Source: Candidatus Ozemibacter sibiricus (GTDB taxonomy: Bacteria > Muiribacteriota > Ozemobacteria > Ozemobacterales > Ozemobacteraceae). From it: 64,000 nucleotides of DNA. The stretch spans positions 1 through 64,000 of the forward strand of contig QOQW01000007.1 of the NCBI GenBank assembly GCA_003327425.1. The letters run 5' to 3'. Within the stretch, counting starts at the first letter, position 1. Every line of letters starts with the position of its first letter. The position numbers and the translations under genes are program-made. Shown in pieces: positions 1 through 7,556 of this stretch. Under the pieces are notes generated by a model, which saw only the letters and a list, made by a program, of their open reading frames with translations, did no database searches and was not told the DNA's origin.

Positions 1-29
1 CCTCCGCGAATGGGGTTTGTACCCAGTCT

Positions 30-938
30 ATGGCAATTCTTGCTCGGGTACAACCCCCCTTGGAAAGCCGTTCCGGAGCTACCCAGAAAATTCTCATGCC
101 CTTGAAGCTGTACGTCGGGAAAGTGCGCTTCAATTATGACCACTTCTCATTTTATGTTCAAAAAATTGAACCCAAGGATGGATTTATTGCTGTCAAGACC
201 AGGCGACGAGATGGATATACAAGGCATGCAATTGATGAACATTCGATTTTTTCTGTTTGCCCATTTCATGTTGATAATTCCCAAAAGATTGGCCTTGATC
301 AAAAGTTGGCAAATGCCCTTTTTCAGCTCTGGAACAAACAAAATAAGGAATTCCTTTTGCTATCGGAAGCCATTTTTTATTTTCTTATGGCCAACAAAGA
401 TAGCTTCGAAATTTCTGGATACCAAGAATGTGTTTTGTTGGTAAGTGCGATTGAGAGGCTCTACAATTGTTCAATGGGCAAAGAAAAAGATTTGCAAAAT
501 GCATTAAATTCAGTATTTTCCGGTTTCAAAACAATATCAAAAAAACAGAGTCGGTTTTCCAAAATAAAAAAGTATAATGATGATGATTTTTTGATCGATC
601 TTTGGATAAAAGATTTCTACCAACTGCGAAGCGAATATGCTCACGGAAAATTAACATCGAATCGAATCAGTTTTTGGTCGCAAGCTGAGCATCTTCTTCT
701 TGGTTCCTTTATTTTTCCAGTTCTTGTAAAACACAAGTTGTCTGACATTGGTTTTTATACCCTATCCGAAGAAGATGAATTCAAACTATTTGTTTTCGAG
801 CATTTTCTAAATGAAGAATTGTTTAATAAACCTGAGGACCAAATGAATTCTTCAGACTACCCTTGGAATCGGATCTGGAGCGATAAAAGGTTTGAATTTG
901 CGATTAGAAAAACAATTTACAAATTAGGTTCCACATAA
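30..938 (+). CDS. HEPN-domain protein (ApeA-like), left-truncated
   Basis: The frame is open to base 1 with no upstream stop, so the first ATG at base 30 may be internal and the protein is probably longer. The visible 302 residues carry an RX4H motif (Arg200 to His205 in LRSEYAHGK), the signature of HEPN domains and closest in feel to the ApeA-HEPN type. HEPN proteins are often RNases in toxin-antitoxin, abortive-infection or CRISPR-linked systems. The gene is clearly AT-rich, with A/T-ending codons and homopolymer A runs, while everything after base 938 is GC-rich, so recent horizontal transfer is likely. No partner is visible. RNase activity is inferred from the family, not shown. Confidence 0.75.
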   Translation: MAILARVQPPLESRSGATQKILMPLKLYVGKVRFNYDHFSFYVQKIEPKDGFIAVKTRRRDGYTRHAIDEHSIFSVCPFHVDNSQKIGLDQKLANALFQLWNKQNKEFLLLSEAIFYFLMANKDSFEISGYQECVLLVSAIERLYNCSMGKEKDLQNALNSVFSGFKTISKKQSRFSKIKKYNDDDFLIDLWIKDFYQLRSEYAHGKLTSNRISFWSQAEHLLLGSFIFPVLVKHKLSDIGFYTLSEEDEFKLFVFEHFLNEELFNKPEDQMNSSDYPWNRIWSDKRFEFAIRKTIYKLGST

Positions 939-1067
939 ATGGGCGATCGGCCGTCCCGCCCGCCCGATCTCGCCGAGAACCGGCGCCGCGCGGCCGCTCG
1001 CCGCATCCATCGTCGGCCTCCTGTCGCCAACCGTTGCCGCAGCCTGCCTCGACGAGCCTGCTACGGC

Positions 1068-1097
1068 TTGACGAGAGGGTGCAGGACGGCTTACAGT
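1068..1097 (+). promoter_or_regulatory. sigma70-like promoter of the PLD gene
   Basis: A -35 box TTGACG (1068-1073) and a -10 box TACAGT (1092-1097) are separated by 18 bases and lie about 36 bases before the ATG at 1134. The match is good for the -35 and moderate for the -10. Confidence 0.45.
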
Positions 1098-1133
1098 GGA
1101 GAGGTCCTCGACTTTTCCCGGTTGGAGGAGAGT

Positions 1134-2669
1134 ATGTCGTATCGGCGATCGCAGGGCCTGGTGTCCCTGGTACTGGTGGCGGTGGTCGTCCTGGTGGCGT
1201 GGTCCGGCTTGGTCCGGGCGGGCGAGATCGTCCCGACCAACCCCGCCTTGGTGAAGGCGTTCGAGGCCATCCAGGCGGGTGACGGCGATTTGATGACCCA
1301 GGTCCGTTTCTTGTGGAAGAACGATGAAGCCTGGTACGCCCGCTGGAAGATGATCGAAGATGCCCGGCAGACCATCGATTGTACCTACTTCATCATCGAC
1401 AAGGACATCTTCGGTCAGGCCTTCCTCGGCTTGCTGGCCAAGAAAGCCCGGCAGGGCGTCAAGATCCGGTTGATGTGCGATTGGCGCATCGCCCATTCCG
1501 GGTACATGAAGGGCGTCATGGACAAACTCCAGGAGATGGCCGCCCTGCCCAACCTGCAGATCAAGCTGTACAACTCGTGCGTCAAGAACCTCGCCAGTCT
1601 GTTCACCGATTTCAAGAAGCTGGTGGCCAACAACCATGACAAGATCATCATCGTCGATGGGCAGACCTGCATCACCGGCGGGCGCAACATCGGGGCCGAC
1701 TACTATGCGGGCGAAGGGGAGTACGAGATCGTCTACCGCGATTCCGACATCCTGATGCGCGGGACCCTGGCCTGCCAGCAGCTGAAGAAGGCCTTCGACG
1801 AAGAATGGAATTACCTCAAGAACACGGTGGTCAAGCCTGACCGCATCAATCTCGAAGATCAGTCGGCCCGGATCGATCTGGCCTATCGGGTCATGAGCCG
1901 CTACATGCAAGGGCGTGGCTTGTACAACCCGGAGGAGCTGCCGACGTTGTCCGACAAGTTGCGCCAGGCCCTGGAGGAGATGAACAAAGAGATTGCCAAG
2001 TTCAAGAACATTTCGAGCTATGCCGCCTTCGAACTGTGGCGGGGCGAACGGGCCAAGCCGGTCAAGATCATCGACAAGACTGCCAAAACCGGTTCTCTCA
2101 ACGGCATCACGCCTGCTCTGATCAGTTTCATCGACGCCGCCAAAGACGAGATCCTCATCCAGAATCCCTACGTGGTGCTGACCGAGGCGGCCGAGGCCGC
2201 GCTGGAACGCGCGTCCAAACGCGGCGTCAAGATCATCTTCCATTCGAACAGCGGCGGTTCCACCGATTCGCTCTTCCCCCAGGCCTTCCTGATGAACGAT
2301 CTCGATCGCTTGCTGATCAAGATGCCGACCTGCCGCTTCCTGGTCGCGCCCACCCACAAGGAGCGCCTGCATTCGAAGGTATTCGTCTTCGATCGCCAGA
2401 TCACCGTGGTCGGCAGCTACAACATGGATCCGCTGAGCGAGCAGATCAACTCCGAGGTGGTCGCTGCCGTCCATGACAAGCAGTTCGGCACCATGGTCGC
2501 CTTGCGCACCTGGAAGGACATCGAGGGGCGGGTCGTCGAGTACAAGGCCAAACTCGACGAACGTGGCCGGCCGGTCACGGTGTTCGGCCCCAAAGACCAC
2601 CTTCCTCCCGAGATCATCAGGAAGATGAACCTGATGCGCAAAATCGGCTGGATTCGCCCTCTGATCTGA
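1134..2669 (+). CDS. secreted phospholipase D / cardiolipin synthase-like protein
   Basis: The start at 1134 was chosen because GGAGGAG lies just upstream and a classic signal peptide follows (basic MSYRRSQG, then a Val/Leu-rich core ending near GLVRAGE). The reading frame is open back to 939 but that part has no start signal. The 511-residue protein has two HKD active-site motifs: HDKIIIVDG near residue 167, followed by GGRNIG, and LHSKVFVFD near residue 412, followed by GSYNMD. This pattern defines the PLD superfamily (phosphatidyltransferases, phospholipases and some nucleases). Export suggests an envelope or extracellular lipid substrate, but the substrate cannot be read from sequence. 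It is transcribed alone and convergent with the next gene. Confidence 0.88.
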   Translation: MSYRRSQGLVSLVLVAVVVLVAWSGLVRAGEIVPTNPALVKAFEAIQAGDGDLMTQVRFLWKNDEAWYARWKMIEDARQTIDCTYFIIDKDIFGQAFLGLLAKKARQGVKIRLMCDWRIAHSGYMKGVMDKLQEMAALPNLQIKLYNSCVKNLASLFTDFKKLVANNHDKIIIVDGQTCITGGRNIGADYYAGEGEYEIVYRDSDILMRGTLACQQLKKAFDEEWNYLKNTVVKPDRINLEDQSARIDLAYRVMSRYMQGRGLYNPEELPTLSDKLRQALEEMNKEIAKFKNISSYAAFELWRGERAKPVKIIDKTAKTGSLNGITPALISFIDAAKDEILIQNPYVVLTEAAEAALERASKRGVKIIFHSNSGGSTDSLFPQAFLMNDLDRLLIKMPTCRFLVAPTHKERLHSKVFVFDRQITVVGSYNMDPLSEQINSEVVAAVHDKQFGTMVALRTWKDIEGRVVEYKAKLDERGRPVTVFGPKDHLPPEIIRKMNLMRKIGWIRPLI

Positions 2670-2692
2670 CCGTTCGCCTTTGCCGCCCGCGT

Positions 2693-2725
2693 ACCCGCCT
2701 CTCGCTCGAGGGGCGGGTCGCTTTT
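2693..2725 (+). terminator. Rho-independent-like terminator after the PLD gene
   Basis: ACCCGCC (2693-2699) pairs with GGCGGGT (2712-2718), with an inner CTCG/CGAG pairing, and CGCTTTT follows. It lies 24 bases after the PLD stop codon. Confidence 0.5.
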
Positions 2726-3039
2726 CTGGGCGGATCCGCTCAGCCTGATCGAGGGGGCTCTGCTCCGGCTGAGAAAGCGCAGGCGCGTTGCGGCCAAGAG
2801 GTTTCCGACGGGAGCGAAGGAGACCTTTCTGCAAGGCTTGGGCCGGTTGCGCGGCCGGTGGGGCGGTAGGCCGGTATTGGCCCAGCCGGAGCCGGTCCTC
2901 GCTCGCCTCTTTCCTTGCTGGTCAGAGCAGACGGCTGCCCGCCCTCGGGCAGGTCTGGCGCGCTTGCCCTTTCCTGGGCGCGCGCCGTCCCTTGCTGGGC
3001 CCCCTAAGGGAAGAAAAGACGGTCGTTTGGTCAGGAAGG
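2726..3039. other. convergent intergenic region
   Basis: With the terminator, about 370 bases separate two convergent stop codons. I see no convincing gene. Open frames here are GC-rich shadows without ribosome sites. A small hairpin (CTGCCCG at 2935-2941 with CGGGCAG at 2946-2952) is the only structure noticed. Confidence 0.5.
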
Positions 3040-4887
3040 TCAGGGTTGATCGGCCGGCAACGGATCAGGGACGGAAGGGCGTGGCAGGACCAGCATGGGA
3101 TCGGTGGCCAGGTCTGGCATGGGGATCGCGGGCTCCCCGGCGCCCGGCGTCGTCGAGGCGCCTGTCTCCTCCGAGGAGGCGGCGGGTTCCGAGGGGGGCT
3201 GCTCGGTGGCTGGCTGAGCCGAAGCGTGTTCCGTGCCAGTGGTGGCTGGGGAGGAAGGTGGCGTCACGGTACCTGGCGAGGGGGTGTCGGCGGAAGAAGG
3301 TTGGAGGGCCGGCACGCTGCCGTCAGCAGCGGCCGGCGACTCCGGAGCCCCTGGACCGACCGGCCCTTCCGACGTTGCTGGCCCCTCTGGCGTTGCTGGC
3401 CCCTCTGGCGTTGCTGGCCCCTCGGGCGTCGTCGGCCCCTCTGGCGTTGTCGACCCCTCCGACGAGGGCGGTGCATCGTGGGAGGTCGGCCAGCCGTCGG
3501 GCGGGACCATCATTGCTTCGGGCGCCGTGAGACGACCAGCGGCGTCGGCGGGAGCGGGCTTTTCCAGGGTATGGGCCGGCAATGGTTCCGACCCTTCCTG
3601 GGTGCTCACGGCGGGCTCGACGAACGGCGGCGCGGTCTCGGGGATGCCGGCGATCATCTCCTGGCGGGCGGCTTCGCGGGCCTCGCGGGCTTTCAACGTC
3701 AGGTCGGAGAACCACTCGACGATCCCGTCCTTGTTCATGACGGTGAGGGGGCGCGAGCGGTGCGCCATCAGCAGCGGCAGATCTTCGGGCGTGATCTCGA
3801 TCAGGCCCTTCCAGGCCAGTTCGCCCATCTCGTGGACTTCGATCCGGCGCTGCTCGTAGTTGGTGTTCATCAGGGTGGCCAGGCCGGCGCCGATCTCCCC
3901 GCGCACCGTCGGATTGAGGCTGAACCCGATCGGGTTGAGGAACAGGGCGAGGTGGAGGACCAGCGCCAGCAGCAGCACCCCCACCAGTCGGGTGGCGGTC
4001 GACAGCGGCTCGATGTCGGCGAGATGGAGGAAGATGAGATAGGCGCCCACCAGAATGAAGCAAGGCACATACGAGGGATCGAGGAGGGACAGCACCCCGG
4101 TGAAGGCGTAGAAGATGAGGCTGGGCAGATCTTCTTCGCCCATGCGGGGGAGGACCAGCAGGTTGGGTATGAGGAAGATGCCCCCCAGCAGCGTCAACAT
4201 CCTGGCATCGTCGGGGCGCTGGAACATGGTCGACAGCGGGGCGTGCAGCACCGAGCTGGCGGCGCCTTCGGGGAAGAACAGGATACCGATGAGACCGCAG
4301 AGGATCAGGGTCAGCCGGAACTCGTCATTGACCAGCACATGGACCATGATCAGCACGAGCAGCAGCCAGCTGTTCAGGCCGAGCGCGCTGGCGGCGGCGG
4401 TCACCGGCACGAGGGCCACGCCGAACGAGTCTTTCAGGTAATCGCCATCGAACATGCTGATCAGCCCGGCCAGGAAGAGGAGCTGGAGCGTCCAGCGCAG
4501 GGTCAGGATCGGTTGCAGGCCGAGCGCGAAGATGCCGAGCACGACGATGCCGGGCAGCACCTCTTTCCCTTTGAACGCCCAGACGGCGACGATGCAGCAC
4601 AGCAGGAAGAAGGCGATGTGGTAGATGGTCTTCAGGCCCGCCATCGAGGCGGACGACTGGACGATGAGGTAGGCGAGGTTCTCGGGAAGCAGGGCCCAGC
4701 CGATGTTCAGATCGAAATCGCGGGCGAAGAGGAGATCCCAGTAGGTGCCGGCCGGAAACGGACTGGCGCGCGTGTAGAAGAACAGGATGACGAAGGTGGC
4801 GCCCAGCAGGAACAAGCGCTCCCAGTCCATCGGCAGGTCGTCTTCGGTCAGGAGGTCGACGTGGGTGGTCTTGGTTTCGGCGCTCAT
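3040..4887 (-). CDS. polytopic membrane protein with Pro-rich repetitive tail
   Basis: The start at 4887 (MSAETKTTH) is preferred over the frame's first ATG at 4908 because GAGGGATACCG precedes it. The first ~330 residues hold about ten hydrophobic segments, beginning with LFLLGATFVILFFYT. A soluble region of about 100 residues follows. The last ~200 residues are Pro/Ala/Ser/Thr/Glu-rich with tandem TPEGPA hexapeptides encoded by 18-base repeats. I do not recognise a family. The membrane part resembles uncharacterised polytopic proteins and the tail looks like a flexible linker or disordered domain. The tail may vary in length between strains. Confidence 0.75.
   Translation of the reverse strand: MSAETKTTHVDLLTEDDLPMDWERLFLLGATFVILFFYTRASPFPAGTYWDLLFARDFDLNIGWALLPENLAYLIVQSSASMAGLKTIYHIAFFLLCCIVAVWAFKGKEVLPGIVVLGIFALGLQPILTLRWTLQLLFLAGLISMFDGDYLKDSFGVALVPVTAAASALGLNSWLLLVLIMVHVLVNDEFRLTLILCGLIGILFFPEGAASSVLHAPLSTMFQRPDDARMLTLLGGIFLIPNLLVLPRMGEEDLPSLIFYAFTGVLSLLDPSYVPCFILVGAYLIFLHLADIEPLSTATRLVGVLLLALVLHLALFLNPIGFSLNPTVRGEIGAGLATLMNTNYEQRRIEVHEMGELAWKGLIEITPEDLPLLMAHRSRPLTVMNKDGIVEWFSDLTLKAREAREAARQEMIAGIPETAPPFVEPAVSTQEGSEPLPAHTLEKPAPADAAGRLTAPEAMMVPPDGWPTSHDAPPSSEGSTTPEGPTTPEGPATPEGPATPEGPATSEGPVGPGAPESPAAADGSVPALQPSSADTPSPGTVTPPSSPATTGTEHASAQPATEQPPSEPAASSEETGASTTPGAGEPAIPMPDLATDPMLVLPRPSVPDPLPADQP
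3356..3463 (-). repeat. 18-bp coding tandem repeat
   Basis: About six 18-base units (for example 3374-3391, 3392-3409, 3410-3427, 3428-3445, 3446-3463) encode (TPEGPA)n-type hexapeptides in the membrane protein's C-terminal tail. The central two units are identical and the flanking ones diverge by a few bases. Confidence 0.85.
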
Positions 4888-5025
4888 CGGTATCCCTCGA
4901 GGGTGCACGGACGGTTCTCCCGCCCGGGAGGATCGATCTGGGGGGCCGGGACAGCCGCGCCCGACCAGGGGCGCCGAGTGGCGGCGCCCGGCGTTGCCCT
5001 GCTCTGGGAGGTCGCGACCGCGGGG

Positions 5026-7320
5026 CTAGGCATGGGCGGCAGCGACTGGTGATGCTTTGCTCACCAGTTTTTCGGGCTTGATCGGCAGGATGCGAATGCG
5101 CTGCCCGGTGGCGTTGTAGACGGCGTTGGCGATGGCCGGGGCGATGCCCATCAACGGGACCTCGCCGAACCCTTTCGCCCCGTAGGGCCCCTCGCTGTAG
5201 GGATGTTCGACGATGATCGGCCGCAGTTCGGGAACATCCTCCATCGTGGGCAGGATATAGGTGGCGAACGCATGGTTGAGGAGACGGCCCTGGGCATCAT
5301 GGCGGATCTCTTCCATCAAACAGTAGCCGAGGCCTTGCAGGGTCCCGCCTTCGATCTGGCCTTCGACCTGTTGCGGGTTGATGGCCCGCCCCATGTCGTG
5401 GGCCGAGGTGATGCGCACCACCCGCACCTCGCCGGTCTCGGTATCGACCTCGACTTCGGCGACATTGGTGCACCAGCTGTAGACGAAATAGGCGGCCCCC
5501 TGACCGGTCTCCTTGTCGAAATCGGTGTGCGGGGCGACATACCAACCGAACGCGCTGGGCATCAGCCGCCGTTGGTACATCTCTTTGACCAGGTCGAGGT
5601 AGGGAATCTTCGGCCCGGCCGGGTCGCTCTTGCGGAAGCCGTACCCGTCGACCAGGTCGACCTCGTCGGGACTGGCGGCGCCGAGCTTCTCGGCCAGCAC
5701 CGGCAGCAGGCGCCCTTTCAGCTCGCGGCCCGCCGCGACCAGAGCATTGCCCGACATGAAGGTCGTGCGGCTGGCCACCGTCGGCCCGGAGTCGGGCACA
5801 TAGGCGGTGTCGGCTTCGATGACGTTGACCAGGTCGTAGGGGGCGCCCAGGGCGTCGGCCGCGATCTGCGACAGCACGGTGCGGGCGCCCTGCCCCATCT
5901 CGGTGTTGCCGACGGCGCAGAAGACCGTGCCGTCCTTCATGATGGTCATGCTGGCCCCGGCTCGGTCGAGGTGCTTGCCGCCGGCTCCCAGCCCGACGCC
6001 GTAATAGATCGTGCTCACGCCGATGCCCGGCCGGACCTTGCCGGTGCGGGTCGCGGGCGGTCGCCACTTCTTCGTCCATTCGGCGGCGGCGGTGGCCTTG
6101 TCGAGCGTCTCGGCCAGCCCGCAGGACTGGTCGATCGTCTGGCCGGTGACGGTCTTCGCCCCGAGCTGCAGGATGTTGCGGCGCCGCAGTTCGACCGGGT
6201 CGAGCTGCAGGTCGGCGGCGATCTCATCCATCAGCGATTCGGCGGCGAAGATCACCTGGGGCGAGCCGAAGCCGCGGTAGGCTCCGCACGGCACCTTGTT
6301 GGTCGCCATCGCATACGATCTGATCAAGACGTGGTCGCAGATGTAGGGCCCGAGCGCATGGACGGTGCCGCGCCAGAGGACGATGGGACTCAACGTGGCG
6401 TAGGCCCCGGCGTCGATGTAGTAGGAAATCTCGGCGGCGACCAGCCGACCGTCGCCATCGACCCCGACTTTCATCTTGACCAGGGACGGGTGCCGTTTCG
6501 AACTGCCGATGATGTCTTCTTCCCGCTTGTAGATGAGCTTGACCGGCCGACCCAGCACGCGCGCCGCCAGGGCCGCCTGCCCCGCCACCACCGAGGGGAA
6601 GTCCTCCTTGCCGCCGAACCCGCCGCCCGTGGCGGTCTGCACGATCCGGACCTTGTTGCGGGGCAGCCCCAGGATCTGCGAAACGGCGTCATGCACGTAG
6701 AACGGGCATTGCATCGAACCATAGACGGTCATCTGGTCTTCGGCGCCCGGCACGGCCATCATGCCGTTGGGTTCGAGGTAGGCGTGCTCCTGGTAGGGGG
6801 TCTCGTACTCCCGCTCGTAGATCTTGGCGGCTCGGGCAAAGGCCGTCGCCGTGTCACCCCGCTTGATGGTATACGAGCTGAAGACGTTATCGCTCTTGTA
6901 CAAGCGCGGGGCGTCCGGTTTCAGCGCGTCGCGGATCGACAGCACCGGCGTCAGCGGCGTGATGTCGGGCTTCACCAGCTCGGCGGCCGCGTAGGCGGCT
7001 TCGGGGGTCTCGGCCACCACCAGGGCGATCGGCTCGCCCCAGAAGCGCACCTCGGTCTCGGCCAGGAAGACCTGATCGTCGAGCACCAGCGGGTTGATGT
7101 TGCGTCCAGGGATGTCTTTCGCGGTCAGGATGCGGACAACGCCGGGGTAGGTGGCGGCCGCGACGGTATCCAGCCCATGCAGTTGGCCATAGGCCACGGG
7201 CGAGCGCACGGTGGCCGCATAGAGCAGGCCCGGCGCCGACAGATCATCGACGTACTGCGTCTTCCCGGTGACTTTGTCCCAGGCGTCCTTGCGGGGAACC
7301 GATTGACCGACCGCCGGCAT
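5026..7320 (-). CDS. xanthine dehydrogenase / aldehyde oxidase family, molybdopterin-binding subunit
   Basis: The start at 7320 (MPAVGQSVPRKDAWDKVTG) follows GGGAGGTCGCTC; the longer frame to 7380 has no ribosome site. The 764-residue protein shows the large-subunit pattern of the xanthine oxidase family: a DAWDKVTGKTQYVDDL N-terminus (xanthine oxidase a/b hammerhead domain), the Moco-binding GGGFGGKE near residue 232, GAYRGFGSP near 347, MGQGA near 480, and GAKGFGE near 713, whose Glu is the likely base catalyst. These enzymes hydroxylate purines or aldehydes and need 2Fe-2S and FAD partners. Neither partner gene is adjacent here, which is unusual. The substrate is not predictable; nicotinate, purine or aldehyde are all possible. 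Confidence 0.92.
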   Translation of the reverse strand: MPAVGQSVPRKDAWDKVTGKTQYVDDLSAPGLLYAATVRSPVAYGQLHGLDTVAAATYPGVVRILTAKDIPGRNINPLVLDDQVFLAETEVRFWGEPIALVVAETPEAAYAAAELVKPDITPLTPVLSIRDALKPDAPRLYKSDNVFSSYTIKRGDTATAFARAAKIYEREYETPYQEHAYLEPNGMMAVPGAEDQMTVYGSMQCPFYVHDAVSQILGLPRNKVRIVQTATGGGFGGKEDFPSVVAGQAALAARVLGRPVKLIYKREEDIIGSSKRHPSLVKMKVGVDGDGRLVAAEISYYIDAGAYATLSPIVLWRGTVHALGPYICDHVLIRSYAMATNKVPCGAYRGFGSPQVIFAAESLMDEIAADLQLDPVELRRRNILQLGAKTVTGQTIDQSCGLAETLDKATAAAEWTKKWRPPATRTGKVRPGIGVSTIYYGVGLGAGGKHLDRAGASMTIMKDGTVFCAVGNTEMGQGARTVLSQIAADALGAPYDLVNVIEADTAYVPDSGPTVASRTTFMSGNALVAAGRELKGRLLPVLAEKLGAASPDEVDLVDGYGFRKSDPAGPKIPYLDLVKEMYQRRLMPSAFGWYVAPHTDFDKETGQGAAYFVYSWCTNVAEVEVDTETGEVRVVRITSAHDMGRAINPQQVEGQIEGGTLQGLGYCLMEEIRHDAQGRLLNHAFATYILPTMEDVPELRPIIVEHPYSEGPYGAKGFGEVPLMGIAPAIANAVYNATGQRIRILPIKPEKLVSKASPVAAAHA

Positions 7321-7388
7321 GAGCGACCTCCCGGTTGGATCTGGTGGTACGGCCCCTAGTGTAGCACACCCCTCTCTCACCAGACCAC

Positions 7389-7410
7389 CCCCCTCCCAAG
7401 TTGGAGGGGG
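7389..7410 (-). terminator. hairpin downstream of the clostripain-like gene
   Basis: CCCCCTCC (7389-7396) pairs perfectly with GGAGGGGG (7403-7410) around a 6-base loop. No T tract follows on either strand, so this is a weak terminator candidate in the 236-base gap between the protease stop (7557) and the hydroxylase start (7320). Confidence 0.3.
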
Positions 7411-7556
7411 CTATTCTGCGCTCTGGGCTGGAACAAGGGGCCGACCATGGAGCCGCCGGGCCCGTCTGGCCGGCGTCCCTGCCAGATAGCTGGGCAGGAG
7501 ACGGCGGCGAGCTGGCGCGAGGGCCGAGGTCGCACTCGAGGTCGAGCTCGATCGGG

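Noticed and set aside
924-2834. 636-residue open frame on the minus strand
   Set aside because: It is the antisense shadow of the PLD gene: no ribosome site, no family motif and typical GC-rich mirror composition.
3356-3463. Possible CRISPR-like array
   Set aside because: The units are 18 bases, contiguous without spacers and encode a regular hexapeptide.
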